From Methylobacterium sp. WSM2598 (GTDB taxonomy: Bacteria; Pseudomonadota; Alphaproteobacteria; Rhizobiales; Beijerinckiaceae), in assembly GCF_000379105.1 (NCBI RefSeq), contig NZ_KB900609.1:3271773-3335772 (forward strand): DNA of 64,000 nt, written 5' to 3'. The translations under genes were made by a program, and so were the position numbers. The notes under the pieces are model-generated. The model was not told where the DNA came from. It did no database searches and saw nothing but the letters and a program-made list of their open reading frames with translations. Position 1 is the first letter of the stretch; every line of letters begins with the position of its first letter. Shown in pieces: positions 1 through 8,883 of this stretch.

Positions 1-280
1 CCAGCCGCTCGCGCGCCTCGGCCCGGTTGCGGTCCTGCGTCCGGTGCTCCTGCGCGGTGATGACGAGGACGCCCTCGGCGGTGAGCCGCCGGCCGGCGAG
101 CTTCATGAGGCGGATCGCGACCGCGTTCGGCAGCGAGGGCGAGCGGCGCACGTCGAAGCGCAGCTGCACCGCGGTCGCCACCTTGTTGACGTTCTGCCCC
201 CCCGGCCCCGAGGCGCGCACGAAGCTCTCCTCCAGCTCCGACTCGTCGATGCTGATCGAGGGCGTGCAATCGAGGGCCAC
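1..280 (-). CDS. arfB: Peptidyl-tRNA hydrolase ArfB (C-terminal part off the window)
   Basis: ArfB-type ribosome-rescue factors release peptides from stalled ribosomes by hydrolysing peptidyl-tRNA. Reading leftwards from a GTG at 278-280, the protein carries the catalytic GGQ loop near residue 25 (context RASGPGGQNVNK), then a short RF-1-like fold (KLAGRR, ITAQEHR). The GGQ lies close to the N-terminus, as in YaeJ/ArfB and unlike full release factors, which carry codon-recognition domains first. About 93 residues are visible; the family is about 140 residues long, so the basic tail that enters the mRNA channel is missing here. The GTG start is the first plausible one and has only a weak upstream purine run. 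Confidence 0.85.
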   Translation of the reverse strand, partial: MALDCTPSISIDESELEESFVRASGPGGQNVNKVATAVQLRFDVRRSPSLPNAVAIRLMKLAGRRLTAEGVLVITAQEHRTQDRNRAEARERL

Positions 281-320
281 GGCAGGTCTCCGACGTGAGG
301 TCGCGCGAGACTTGCCGCGC

Positions 321-349
321 GGGGGCGCCCGGCACAAGCCGGCGCCCCC
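321..349 (-). terminator. Hairpin downstream of the alkene reductase gene
   Basis: Nine-base arms GGGGGCGCC and GGCGCCCCC (321-329 and 341-349) enclose a short loop just after the reductase stop and before arfB. There is no clear T-run on either strand, so it may only be a processing or pausing hairpin. Confidence 0.35.
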
Positions 350-359
350 GACCGAGCGG

Positions 360-1475
360 TCAGGCGGCCGAGGACAGGGCCGGGTAGTCGGTGTAGCCCC
401 GCGCGTCGCCGCCGTAGAAGGTCGCGCGGTCGTAGCGGTTGAAGCCGGCCCCGCGCCGGATGCGCTCGGGCAGGTCCGGATTGGCGATGAACAGCCGGCC
501 GAAGGCGACCGCGTCCACGTCCCCGCCCGCCACCGCGGCGGCGGCGGTCGCGGGCGTGAAGCCGCCCGCGGCGATCAGCGGCCCGCCGAAGCGGCGCTTG
601 AAGCGCGCGGCCGCGTCCGGCGCGTTCGGGTCGAGGGCGTTCACGTCGCTGGTCTGGTCCGCCCGCGGCTCGACCACGTGCAGGTAGGCGAGGCCGCGCC
701 GGCCGAGTTCGGCCGTGACGTGGTCGAACAGGGCGCCGGGATCGCTGTCCCTCATGCCGTTGAAGCTGCCCCAGGGCGAGATGCGGATGCCGACCCGGTC
801 CGCGCCGATCGCCGCCGTCACGGCGTCGACGATCTCGAGCTGGAAGCGGGCCCGGTTCGCGATCGCGCCGCCGTAGCGGTCGGTCCGGCGGTTGGTCGAG
901 TCCTGCAGGAACTGGTCGATCAGGTAGCCGTTCGCCGAGTGGATCTCGACCCCGTCCGCGCCCGCCGCGCGGGCGTTGCGGGCGGCCTCTGCGAATTGGC
1001 CGACGATCTCGGCGATCTCGGCCTCGGCGAGTTCGCGCGGCGTCTCGAACGGCACCGGGTTGAAGCGGGCGTCCATGTGCTGGCCCGGGGCCGGCACCGG
1101 CGAGGGCGCCACGGGCAGGGCCCCGCCCGGCTGCATCGAGGAATGCGAGATCCGGCCCGTGTGCCAGATCTGGATGAACAGGAAGCCGCCCTTGGCGTGG
1201 ATCGCGTCGGCGACCGCCCGCCAGCCTTCGACCTGCTCCGGCGTGTAGATGCCGGGGGCGCCCGGATAGCCGCGGGCCTGCGCGGTGATGTCGGTCGCCT
1301 CGGCGATCACGAGGCCGCCGCGGCTGGCGCGCTGGCCGTAATACTCGGCGTTCAGGGGCTGCGGGACGTCGCCGGGCTGGCGCGAGCGCATGCGCGTCAG
1401 CGGCGCCATCACGACCCGGTGCTGGAGGTGGAGCGCGCCGAGGGTCAGCGGCCGGAAGAGGATGTCGGTGGTCAT
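360..1475 (-). CDS. Old-yellow-enzyme family alkene reductase (NemA-like)
   Basis: This is an FMN-dependent ene-reductase of about 371 residues that would reduce activated C=C bonds (enones, maleimides) with NAD(P)H. The TIM-barrel start (LFRPLTLGALHLQHRVVMAPLTRMRS) is typical of the N-ethylmaleimide reductase branch. The signature near residue 179 (HSANGYLIDQFL, then NRRTDRYGG) supplies the His/Asn pair that binds the substrate oxygen, followed by the usual late glycine-rich phosphate-binding strand (AFGRLFIANPDL). The start chosen is the ATG at 1473-1475, which begins exactly where family homology starts; the frame stays open about 150 bases upstream. The gene stands alone between arfB and ohrR. 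The physiological substrate cannot be told from sequence. Confidence 0.88.
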   Translation of the reverse strand: MTTDILFRPLTLGALHLQHRVVMAPLTRMRSRQPGDVPQPLNAEYYGQRASRGGLVIAEATDITAQARGYPGAPGIYTPEQVEGWRAVADAIHAKGGFLFIQIWHTGRISHSSMQPGGALPVAPSPVPAPGQHMDARFNPVPFETPRELAEAEIAEIVGQFAEAARNARAAGADGVEIHSANGYLIDQFLQDSTNRRTDRYGGAIANRARFQLEIVDAVTAAIGADRVGIRISPWGSFNGMRDSDPGALFDHVTAELGRRGLAYLHVVEPRADQTSDVNALDPNAPDAAARFKRRFGGPLIAAGGFTPATAAAAVAGGDVDAVAFGRLFIANPDLPERIRRGAGFNRYDRATFYGGDARGYTDYPALSSAA

Positions 1476-1631
1476 GCTTGCGTGCGAACTCCGCGAAGGG
1501 GCCTCAGCGCGGCCCCCACCGTTGCGTCCGGGCTGGCCGGACCGCCCTGAGATGGTCAGTCCCGCCCGCGCGCAAAGGTTCCCGGGCCGCCCCGCCGGGC
1601 GGGCCGGTGCGCTGGCGCACATGCCGAGCGG

Positions 1632-2132
1632 TCAGGACAGGTCGCGCTCGGGGGCGGCGTGGGCGTGGAGCGCGTCGCGCAAAGCGACGATCTCGTCGCG
1701 CAGCGCCTCCAGATGCGCCGGCGTGCGCCCGGTGGCGCAGACGATCTCGTGCGGAAAGGGCAGCGCCTTCTGGCGGAGAGCCCTCCCGGCCTCCGTCAGC
1801 GTGATCCGCATCAGCCGCTCGTCGGCGCCGTCGCGGGCCCGCTTCACCAATCCGCCGGCCTCCAGTCGCTTCATCAGCGGCGTCAGCGTCCCCGAATCGA
1901 GGTAGAGCCGCTGCCCGATCGCCTTCATCGTCTGCCCGTCCTCTTCCCAGAGGACCAGCAGGGCGAGATATTGCGGGTAGGTCAGGCCGAGGCCGTCGAG
2001 GAGAGGCTTGTAGATGCGGTTGAAGGCATGCGCCGCCGAATAGACCGCGAAGCAGATCTGCTGCGCGAGATGCAGGTCGCCGGTGGCCGGCGCGCCGCGC
2101 GTCGCCGCGACCTCGGCAGGTGAACCCGACAT
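1632..2132 (-). CDS. ohrR: Organic hydroperoxide-sensing MarR-type repressor OhrR
   Basis: This MarR-family winged-helix protein of 166 residues is divergent from ohr, the classic arrangement. The sensing cysteine of the family is present (Cys27, context QQICFAVYSA), with the conserved YPQYL and LYLDSGTLTPL segments around the DNA-binding helix. A second cysteine, Cys132 (IVCATG), matches the 2-Cys class, in which oxidation gives a disulfide that releases DNA. The ATG at 2130-2132 is chosen because GGAGG lies five bases upstream; open frame further upstream has no such site. Expected role: represses ohr, and probably itself, until organic peroxide oxidises it. Confidence 0.93.
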   Translation of the reverse strand: MSGSPAEVAATRGAPATGDLHLAQQICFAVYSAAHAFNRIYKPLLDGLGLTYPQYLALLVLWEEDGQTMKAIGQRLYLDSGTLTPLMKRLEAGGLVKRARDGADERLMRITLTEAGRALRQKALPFPHEIVCATGRTPAHLEALRDEIVALRDALHAHAAPERDLS

Positions 2133-2233
2133 GTCCGCCTCCATCGACCCGGCGCCGGCCCGCTCGGTGCCTCCGCCGCGGCGCAGCGGGAACGTGCGGG
2201 TCCCACTTCCTGTCACGGCAGGTTGCAAGGGGA

Positions 2234-2262
2234 ACGATACGCTTTCGCCGCCCAGAAAACAA
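2234..2262 (-). promoter_or_regulatory. Candidate ohrR promoter
   Basis: On the minus strand, TTGTTT (2257-2262) and TATCGT (2234-2239) are separated by 17 bases, in the AT-rich stretch between ohrR and ohr. It abuts the ohr promoter, so one bound repressor could control both. Confidence 0.5.
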
Positions 2263-2263
2263 A

Positions 2264-2292
2264 TTGCACGCTATGAATTAGCGCGCTATATG
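2264..2292 (+). promoter_or_regulatory. ohr promoter with overlapping OhrR operator
   Basis: TTGCAC (2264-2269), a 17-base spacer and TATATG (2287-2292) form a good housekeeping promoter. The spacer is packed with symmetry: CGCTA-N5-TAGCG (2269-2283), the perfect 10-base palindrome TAGCGCGCTA (2279-2288), and two direct copies of GCRCGCTAT 15 bases apart (2266 and 2281). Repressor binding here would block polymerase. Assignment to OhrR is inferred from position between ohrR and ohr. Confidence 0.7.
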
Positions 2293-2363
2293 AAATCCGC
2301 CGGCTCGCGAGGGCTGGCCGGACCCACCGGGCCGTTGCGCCCGCGCATCCATGGAGGGCATCC

Positions 2364-2789
2364 ATGTCCGTCGACGTGAAGTACACCACTCAGGCCACCG
2401 CCACCGGGGGCCGCGACGGCCGCGCCAAGACCGCCGACGGCAGCCTCGACGTCAAGCTGACGACTCCGAAGGAGCTCGGCGGCGGCGGGGGCGAGGGCAA
2501 CAATCCCGAGCAGCTCTTCGCGGCCGGCTACTCGGCCTGCTTCCTCGGCGCGATCAAGTTCGTCGCCGGTCAGGAGAAGATCAAGGTGCCGGCCGACGCG
2601 ACCGTGACCGCGACGGTGGGGATCGGCCCGCGCTCGGAGGGCGGCTTCGGCATCACCGCCAACCTGAAGGTCGCGCTGCCGGGCCTCGACCGCGCGACCG
2701 CCCAGGGGCTGGTCGAGAAGGCGCACCAGGTCTGCCCCTACTCGAACGCCACCCGCGGCAACGTCGACGTCGGGCTCGACGTGGTCTGA
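2364..2789 (+). CDS. ohr: Organic hydroperoxide resistance protein Ohr
   Basis: Ohr is a thiol peroxidase of the OsmC/Ohr family, acting on fatty-acid and alkyl hydroperoxides in the cytoplasm. At 141 residues it has the family length and both catalytic cysteines: Cys59 (GYSACFLGA) and Cys124 (HQVCPYSNA). The N-terminus ([13 protein letters not shown]) and the [10 protein letters not shown] helix are diagnostic. A strong ribosome site (GGAGGG) precedes the ATG by five bases. Divergent OhrR and the operator between them explain peroxide induction. It is convergent with rdgB. Confidence 0.97.
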   Translation: MSVDVKYTTQATATGGRDGRAKTADGSLDVKLTTPKELGGGGGEGNNPEQLFAAGYSACFLGAIKFVAGQEKIKVPADATVTATVGIGPRSEGGFGITANLKVALPGLDRATAQGLVEKAHQVCPYSNATRGNVDVGLDVV

Positions 2790-2808
2790 TCCGCGCCGGC
2801 GGCCGGCC

Positions 2809-2838
2809 CGGCCCCCGACCGGTCAGGCCCGGGGGCCG
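2809..2838. terminator. Hairpin between convergent ohr and rdgB
   Basis: CGGCCCCCG (2809-2817) and CGGGGGCCG (2830-2838) form a perfect nine-base stem with a 12-base loop. It starts 20 bases after the ohr stop and spans the rdgB stop, so it could end both transcripts. There is no T-tract. Confidence 0.45.
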
Positions 2839-3455
2839 AGGCAGGAGGCCGCGAGGCTCAGGAAGGCGCGCGCCCTGTGGGACAGGGCGCGGCCGTTCGC
2901 CCAGTCGATCCCGTGCTTCTCCTCGGCGCCGAGTTCGCCGAAGCTGAGCGGGCTCTCGTCGGGCTTGAACATCGGGTCGTAGCCGAAGCCGCGGCTGCCG
3001 CGGGGCGGCCAGACCAGTTCGCCGAAGACCCGTCCCTCGAACAGCTCCTCGTGCCCGTCCGGCCAGGCCAGGACGAGGGCCGAGACGAAATGCGCCCGCC
3101 GGTTCGTCGCCCCGCGCAGGGCGAGTTCGCGCTCGACCCGCTCCATCGCCTGCCCGAAATCCTTCGACGGCCCCGCCCAGCGGGCGGAGAACAGGCCGGG
3201 GGCGCCGTCGAGGGCGTCGACGCAGAGGCCGGAATCGTCCGCGAAGGCCGGCAGGCCGGCGGCGGACGCGGCGGCCCGGGCCTTGATGGCGGCGTTCTCG
3301 GCGAACATCACGCCGGTCTCCTCGGGCTCGGCGAGGCCGAGTTCGCCGGCCGAGACCGCCTCGACGCCGAAGGGGGCGAGCAATTCGCGCATCTCGCGCA
3401 GCTTGCCGCCGTTGTGGGTCGCGATCACGACCCGGCCGGTGAGGCGACGCCCCAT
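2823..3455 (-). CDS. rdgB: XTP/dITP pyrophosphatase (Ham1/RdgB)
   Basis: RdgB removes non-canonical purine nucleotides (ITP, dITP, XTP) by hydrolysing them to monophosphates. All Ham1 motifs are present: the N-terminal [10 protein letters not shown], the acidic metal site [17 protein letters not shown], the GFGYDPMF base-recognition loop and the C-terminal SHRARAF. Length (210 residues) is normal. It starts three bases after the rph stop, so the two form an operon, a common pairing in this class. Confidence 0.97.
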   Translation of the reverse strand: MGRRLTGRVVIATHNGGKLREMRELLAPFGVEAVSAGELGLAEPEETGVMFAENAAIKARAAASAAGLPAFADDSGLCVDALDGAPGLFSARWAGPSKDFGQAMERVERELALRGATNRRAHFVSALVLAWPDGHEELFEGRVFGELVWPPRGSRGFGYDPMFKPDESPLSFGELGAEEKHGIDWANGRALSHRARAFLSLAASCLGPRA

Positions 3456-3458
3456 CGC

Positions 3459-4172
3459 CTAGCCCACCGCCTGCTTCTGGAGCGCGACGAGCTGCGCCAC
3501 GCCCGCCTTGGCGAGCCGCAGCAGCCCGAGGAACTGCTCCTCCGAGAACGGCGCGATCTCGGCGGTGCCCTGCACCTCGACGATGCCGCCCGAGCCGGTG
3601 ATCACGAAATTGGCGTCCGTGTCGGCGGCCGAATCCTCGTCGTAGTCGAGGTCGAGGATCGGAATCCCCTTGTGGATGCCGCAGGAGATCGCCGCCACGT
3701 GGTCGCGCATCGGGTCGACCGAGATGATCGAGCGCCCGCGCATCCAGGTGAAGCACTCGTGCAGGGCGACCCAGGCGCCGGTGATCGAGGCGGTGCGGGT
3801 GCCGCCATCCGCCTGCAGCACGTCGCAATCGACGACGATCTGACGCTCGCCGATGGCGGGCAGGTTGACCACGGCCCGCAGCGAGCGGCCGATCAGGCGC
3901 TGGATCTCCTGGGTGCGGCCGGAGGGCTTGCCGGCCGTGACCTCGCGCCGGTTGCGCTCGTGCGTGGCGCGCGGGAGCATGGCGTACTCGGCCGTGACCC
4001 AGCCCTTGCCCGAGCCGCGCAGCCAGGGCGGGCCGCGCTCCTCCAGGGAGGCCGTGCACAGCACCTTGGTCTCCCCGAAGGTGACGAGGCAGGAGCCTTC
4101 GGCGTAGCGGGCGACGCCCCTCTCCAGCGTGACCTTGCGCAGTTCGTCGGGCGCACGCTTGGATGGACGCAT
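3459..4172 (-). CDS. rph: Ribonuclease PH
   Basis: RNase PH is a phosphorolytic 3'-to-5' exoribonuclease that trims tRNA 3' ends. The 237-residue protein shows the family start ([16 protein letters not shown]), the phosphate-binding [16 protein letters not shown] segment, the [17 protein letters not shown] core and the acidic [14 protein letters not shown] motif. The ATG at 4170-4172 is preceded by AAGGAGA; a longer open frame upstream is ignored. First gene of the rph-rdgB operon, divergent from hrcA. Confidence 0.97.
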   Translation of the reverse strand: MRPSKRAPDELRKVTLERGVARYAEGSCLVTFGETKVLCTASLEERGPPWLRGSGKGWVTAEYAMLPRATHERNRREVTAGKPSGRTQEIQRLIGRSLRAVVNLPAIGERQIVVDCDVLQADGGTRTASITGAWVALHECFTWMRGRSIISVDPMRDHVAAISCGIHKGIPILDLDYDEDSAADTDANFVITGSGGIVEVQGTAEIAPFSEEQFLGLLRLAKAGVAQLVALQKQAVG

Positions 4173-4287
4173 CGGGCTCTCCTTGGGGACCGGGACGGGC
4201 ACGCGCTCTTAGGCGGTGGCGCAGAGTCCGGCAAGCCGCTCGCCCGAGCCGGGCGGCGGCCGGGACGCGCCGCGGCTTCTCGTGCGC

Positions 4288-4316
4288 TTGCGAATGGCTG
4301 CGGTCCGCCTCACATT
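4288..4316 (+). promoter_or_regulatory. Possible hrcA promoter (CTTG-type -35)
   Basis: CTTGCG begins at 4287; with TTGCGA (4288-4293), a 17-base spacer and CACATT (4311-4316) it is a weak match to either a housekeeping or an RpoH-type promoter. It is the best candidate in the rph/hrcA gap. No CIRCE element was seen in this interval. Confidence 0.35.
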
Positions 4317-4342
4317 AGAGTGCCTCGGCTTTCAACCTTTTG

Positions 4343-5446
4343 ATGAACACGCGAGATCCTCCTCCCCTGCCTGCCGGCTCAGGCCAAGCCCGCAGCCTCG
4401 CCGAGTTGAACGAGCGCTCGCGCGAGATCTTCCGCCAGATCGTCGAGAGCTACCTGGCGACGGGCGAGCCGGTGGGCTCGCGCAACCTCGCCCGCATCCT
4501 GCCGATGACGCTGTCGCCGGCCTCCGTGCGCAACGTCATGGCGGACCTCGAACAGGCGGGCCTGATCTACGCCCCGCACACCAGCGCGGGGCGTCTGCCG
4601 ACCGAGACGGGCTTGCGCTTCTTCGTCGACGCGCTGCTCGAACTCGGGGATGTCGGCCAGGAGGAGCAGGGGCGGATCGAGGCGCAGATGCGCGCCGCCG
4701 CCTCCCGCCACACCTTCGAGACCGCGCTCACGGAGGCGACCGTGATGCTGTCGGGCATCTCGCGGGGGGCGGGGGTCGTGGTCACGACGAAGCAGAACGC
4801 CAACCTGCGCCACATCGAGTTCGTGCGGCTCGATCCCGGGCGCGCCCTGGTGGTGCTCGTCTCCGAGGACGGCTCGGTGGAGAACCGCCTCGTCGACCTG
4901 CCCCTCGGGCTCCCGTCCGGCGCCCTGCAGGAGGCGTCGAACTTCCTCAACGCCCGCATCCGGGGCCGGACGCTCGGCGAGGTGCGCGCCGAGATCGAGA
5001 CCGGGCGCGAGGCGATGAAGCGGGAACTCGACGCCCTCACCGAGCGGCTCGTCGAGGCGGGGCTCGCCCGCTCGGTCGGGCCCTCCGACGAGCGCCAGCT
5101 GATCGTCCGCGGGCAGGCCAACCTGCTGGAGGATCTGCGCGCCGCCGAGGATCTGGAGCGGATCCGCCTGCTGTTCAGCGACCTGGAGAGCCAGAAGGAC
5201 GTCATCGACCTCCTCACGCGCGCCGAGGGCGGCGAGGGCGTGCGCATCTTCATCGGCTCGGAGAACAAGCTGTTCTCGCTCTCCGGCTCCTCGATGATCG
5301 CCGCGCCGTTCCGGGATGGCCGCCAGAAGATCGTCGGGGTCGTCGGCGTGATCGGTCCGACCCGGCTCAACTACGCCCGCATCGTGCCGATGGTGGACTT
5401 CACCGCCCGGCTCGTCTCCCGGATGCTGGAGAGCGGCCGGGCGTGA
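4343..5446 (+). CDS. hrcA: Heat-inducible transcription repressor HrcA
   Basis: HrcA represses groESL/dnaK-type operons by binding CIRCE, with GroEL as its folding sensor. The N-terminal winged helix ([42 protein letters not shown]) is followed by the GAF-like core and dimerisation region ending [23 protein letters not shown], the family signature. Length is about 367 residues. A TTG three bases upstream is also in frame; the ATG at 4343 is preferred. Usually hrcA precedes grpE; here its stop overlaps the next start (GTGA) and the next gene is a DNA-repair-type helicase instead. Confidence 0.96.
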   Translation: MNTRDPPPLPAGSGQARSLAELNERSREIFRQIVESYLATGEPVGSRNLARILPMTLSPASVRNVMADLEQAGLIYAPHTSAGRLPTETGLRFFVDALLELGDVGQEEQGRIEAQMRAAASRHTFETALTEATVMLSGISRGAGVVVTTKQNANLRHIEFVRLDPGRALVVLVSEDGSVENRLVDLPLGLPSGALQEASNFLNARIRGRTLGEVRAEIETGREAMKRELDALTERLVEAGLARSVGPSDERQLIVRGQANLLEDLRAAEDLERIRLLFSDLESQKDVIDLLTRAEGGEGVRIFIGSENKLFSLSGSSMIAAPFRDGRQKIVGVVGVIGPTRLNYARIVPMVDFTARLVSRMLESGRA

Positions 5447-7983
5447 GCGCCGCGCGGGGGCGGCCCCGGCGCGGGACGCGCCCGCCCGCGCCGGCCGCCG
5501 ACGCGGCCGCGCTGCCGCCCGCCTTCCTGGCCTGGTTCTCGGCGCGGGGCTGGTCGCCGCGGCCGCACCAGCTCGCTCTGCTCGCCGCCGCCCGGGCGGG
5601 CCGCTCGGCGCTGCTCGTGGCGCCGACGGGGGCCGGCAAGACCCTGGCGGGCTTCCTGCCGACCCTGGTCGAGCTCGCGGAGCGGCCGCCCGGCGCGCGC
5701 GGCCTCCACACGCTCTACGTCTCGCCCCTGAAGGCGCTCGCCGTCGACATCGCACGCAACCTCGACGCGCCGGTCGCGGGGATCGGCCTGCCGATCCGCG
5801 TCGAGACCCGCACCGGCGACACGCCCGCCCACAAGCGCGCCCGCCAGATCGAGCGCCCGCCCGACATCCTGCTGACCACGCCCGAGCAGCTCGCGCTGCT
5901 GATCGCCCACCGGGAGGCCAAGACCCTGTTCGCCGGCCTGAAGCGGGTCATCCTCGACGAGCTGCACGCGCTGGTGACCTCGAAGCGCGGCGACCTCCTG
6001 GCGCTGGGCCTCGCCCGCCTGCACCGCCTCGCGCCGGGCCTCGCCGCCACCGGCCTGTCGGCCACCGTGCGCGAGCCGGAGGCGCTGCAGCGCTACCTCG
6101 TCCCGCAGGCGCCCGAACCGCGCCTCGCCGAGCTGATCACGGTCTCGGGCGGGGCGAGGCCCGACCTGCGCCTGCTGGAGGCGAGCCGCGCCCTGCCGCT
6201 CGCCGGGCACACCGCCTGGCAGGCGATGCCGGCGATCTACGACCTGATCCGGCAGCACCGGATGGTGCTCGTCTTCGTCAACACGCGGCTGCAGGCGGAG
6301 TACACCTTCCAGGAGCTCTGGAAGCTCAACGAGGACGCGCTGCCGATCGCGCTCCACCACGGCTCCCTCGACGCCACGCAGCGCCGCCGCGTCGAGGCCG
6401 CGATGGCGGAGGGGCGGCTGCGCGCCGTCGTCTGCACCGCCACCCTCGACCTCGGCATCGACTGGGGCGACGTCGACCTCGTGGTCAATGTCGGGGCGCC
6501 GAAGGGCGCGAGCCGGATCATGCAGCGGATCGGCCGCGCCAACCATCGCATGGACGAGCCCTCCCGGGCCTACCTGGTGCCGGCGAACCGCTTCGAGATC
6601 CTGGAGTGCCGCGCCGCCCTCGACGCCGTGGAGGAGGCCGCCCAGGACACGCCCGACCCGCGCCTCGGCGCCCCCGACGTGCTCGCCCAGCACGTGCTCG
6701 GCATGGCCTGCGCGGGCGGCTTCGCGGTCGAGGACCTGTACGAGGAGGTGCGCGCGGCCGCGCCCTATGCGGGCCTCGCCTACGAGGACTTCGAGCAGGT
6801 GGTCGATTTCGTCGCCACCGGCGGCTACGCCCTGCGCGCCTACGAGCGCTTCGCCAAGATCCTGCGGGGCCCGGACGGGCTGTGGCGCGTGCGCGACGCC
6901 CGCGCGGCGCAGGCCTACCGGATGAATGTCGGCACGATCATCGAATCGACCCACGTCAAGGTGCGGCTCGCCCGGGGCGTGCGGGGCAAGCCCGGCACGA
7001 TCCTGCCCCGGGGCGGCCGGGTGCTCGGGGAGATCGAGGAGGATTTCGCCGAGACCCTGACGGTCGGCGACACCTTCCTGTTCGCGGGCGAGATCCTGCG
7101 CTTCGAGGGCCTGCACGAGGACGAGGCGCTGGTCACCCGCGGCGCGCCGGGCACCGACCCGGCCATCCCGAGCTACGCGGGCGCGAAATTCCCGCTCTCG
7201 ACCTTCCTCGCCGCCCGGGTGCGCCAGCTCATCGCCGACCCGTTCGAGTGGGACCGGCTGCCCGCCCAGGTCGCCGACTACCTGCTGCAGCAGCGCCGCC
7301 GCTCGATCCTGCCCGGCCCGCGCGACCTCCTGGTCGAGACCTTTCCGCGCGGGTCCCGCCACTACCTGACCTGCTTCCCGTTCGAGGGCCGCCTGGCCCA
7401 CCAGACGCTCGGCATGCTGCTGACCCGCCGCCTCGAGCGGGCGGGGCTGCGCCCCCTCGGCTTCGCGGCCAACGATTACGGGCTGGCGATCTTCGGCAGC
7501 CGCGACGTGGCCGAGCGGATCGGTCGCGAGCCCGGCTTCCTCGACGCGCTCTTCGCGCAGGACATGCTCGGCGACGACCTCGAAGCCTGGCTCGACGAAT
7601 CCGCCATGATGAAGCGCACCTTCCGGCAATGCGCGGTCATCGCCGGGCTGATCGAGCGCCACCATCCGGGCCTGCGCAAGACCGGCCGGCAGGTCACGAT
7701 CTCGACCGACCTGATCTACGACGTGCTGCGCAAGCACGAGCCCGACCACCTGCTGCTGCGGGCGGCGCGCCAGGATGCGGCAACCGGACTCCTCGACGTG
7801 CGCCGCCTCGGCATGATGCTGTCGCGCATCCAGGGGCGAATCATCCACAAGGCGCTCGACCGCGTCTCGCCCCTCTCCGTGAACGTGATGCTCGAGATCG
7901 GGCGGGAGCGGGTCTACGGGGAGGGGGCCGACGAGATTCTGGCCGAGGCCGAGGCGGCGCTGCTCGACGAGGCGCTGTCCTGA
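5443..7983 (+). CDS. Ligase-associated DEXH-box helicase (Lhr-like)
   Basis: This is a superfamily 2 helicase of about 846 residues. Motif I is APTGAGKT near residue 65; the DEAH-box equivalent is DELHAL, motif III SATV, motif [11 protein letters not shown], and motif [15 protein letters not shown]. After the helicase core come the winged-helix and Lhr-core regions typical of the 'ligase-associated DNA damage response' group. The start is a GTG overlapping the hrcA stop (GTGA), which gives the family length and suggests translational coupling. The next gene, pdeM, belongs to the same group; the partner ATP-dependent ligase and exonuclease are not in the window. Confidence 0.9.
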   Translation: MSAARGRPRRGTRPPAPAADAAALPPAFLAWFSARGWSPRPHQLALLAAARAGRSALLVAPTGAGKTLAGFLPTLVELAERPPGARGLHTLYVSPLKALAVDIARNLDAPVAGIGLPIRVETRTGDTPAHKRARQIERPPDILLTTPEQLALLIAHREAKTLFAGLKRVILDELHALVTSKRGDLLALGLARLHRLAPGLAATGLSATVREPEALQRYLVPQAPEPRLAELITVSGGARPDLRLLEASRALPLAGHTAWQAMPAIYDLIRQHRMVLVFVNTRLQAEYTFQELWKLNEDALPIALHHGSLDATQRRRVEAAMAEGRLRAVVCTATLDLGIDWGDVDLVVNVGAPKGASRIMQRIGRANHRMDEPSRAYLVPANRFEILECRAALDAVEEAAQDTPDPRLGAPDVLAQHVLGMACAGGFAVEDLYEEVRAAAPYAGLAYEDFEQVVDFVATGGYALRAYERFAKILRGPDGLWRVRDARAAQAYRMNVGTIIESTHVKVRLARGVRGKPGTILPRGGRVLGEIEEDFAETLTVGDTFLFAGEILRFEGLHEDEALVTRGAPGTDPAIPSYAGAKFPLSTFLAARVRQLIADPFEWDRLPAQVADYLLQQRRRSILPGPRDLLVETFPRGSRHYLTCFPFEGRLAHQTLGMLLTRRLERAGLRPLGFAANDYGLAIFGSRDVAERIGREPGFLDALFAQDMLGDDLEAWLDESAMMKRTFRQCAVIAGLIERHHPGLRKTGRQVTISTDLIYDVLRKHEPDHLLLRAARQDAATGLLDVRRLGMMLSRIQGRIIHKALDRVSPLSVNVMLEIGRERVYGEGADEILAEAEAALLDEALS

Positions 7984-8022
7984 CCGCGACGAGCCCGGCC
8001 CCGGCTCCAAGGAAGAGACGCA

Positions 8023-8736
8023 GTGAAGCCGGCCCTGAAGCTCGACAAGACGCGCAAGACCCCTGCCCTGACCCTCGCCGGCGAAGCCCTCACCCTCGAT
8101 CTGAGCGGCGCCCTCTGGCTCGACGCGCACCGCACCCTGGTGGTCTCGGACCTGCACCTGGAGAAGGGCTCCTCCTTCGCGGCGCGCTCGGGCCAGTTCC
8201 TGCCGCCCTACGACACCCGCGAGACGCTGGCGGCCCTGCACGAGGTGGTGGCGCGGTTCGACCCGGCCCGCGTGGTGGCGCTCGGCGACTCGTTCCACGA
8301 TGCGGGCGGCCCGGGCCGGATGGATCCGGGCGACCACGCCCTGATCGCCGCCCTGCAGGAAGGGCGCGACTGGGTCTGGATCAACGGCAACCACGACCGC
8401 GCCGTGCAGGACGGCATCGGCGGGCGCTTCGCCGACGCGCTGGCGCTCGGCGGGCTGGTGCTGCGCCACGAGCCGCGGGACGGGGCCGCGCCGGGCGAGG
8501 TGGCGGGCCACCTGCACCCGGTCGGCAAGGTGGTGATGCGCGGGCGGGCGGTGCGCCGCCGCTGCTTCGCGACCGACGCGACCCGCCTCGTGATGCCGGC
8601 CTTCGGCGCCTATACGGGCGGGCTCAACGTGCGCAGCCCCGCCTTCGACGCGCTGTTCCCGACCGGGCTCACGGCGCATCTCCTCGGCGACGGCCGCCTG
8701 TTCGCGATCGGGCGGGCGATGCTGGTCCGGGAGTGA
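8023..8736 (+). CDS. pdeM: Ligase-associated metallophosphoesterase PdeM
   Basis: This calcineurin-like two-metal phosphoesterase (237 residues) accompanies the Lhr-like helicase in a bacterial DNA-end-processing set. Metal-binding motifs appear in order: SDLHLEKG (near 42), GDSFHD (near 88), GNHD (near 122) and GHLHP (near 162). The start is a GTG with an AGGAAGAG site 7 bases upstream. It lies 39 bases after the helicase stop on the same strand. The exact substrate (DNA ends or phosphodiesters) is inferred from family naming. Confidence 0.9.
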   Translation: MKPALKLDKTRKTPALTLAGEALTLDLSGALWLDAHRTLVVSDLHLEKGSSFAARSGQFLPPYDTRETLAALHEVVARFDPARVVALGDSFHDAGGPGRMDPGDHALIAALQEGRDWVWINGNHDRAVQDGIGGRFADALALGGLVLRHEPRDGAAPGEVAGHLHPVGKVVMRGRAVRRRCFATDATRLVMPAFGAYTGGLNVRSPAFDALFPTGLTAHLLGDGRLFAIGRAMLVRE

Positions 8737-8883
8737 GCGGCGGCCGCGCGGGCCGCGCCCGTCCCGCTCCGGGGTTCGGACCGGCACGAGCGGACCGGCG
8801 CGAGAGCCGATCCGGCACCGGCGATGGACGCCGGCCGCGGAACCGCGCCGGGGAGCCCGGCCCCCGGCGCCGCCCCGCGCGCG

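Noticed and set aside
5371..8787. Long minus-strand open frame (over 1100 codons) opposite the helicase
   Set aside because: It is a shadow frame typical of very GC-rich DNA: low-complexity Arg/Ala/Gly/Val composition, no domain motifs, while the plus strand encodes complete HrcA, helicase and PdeM families.
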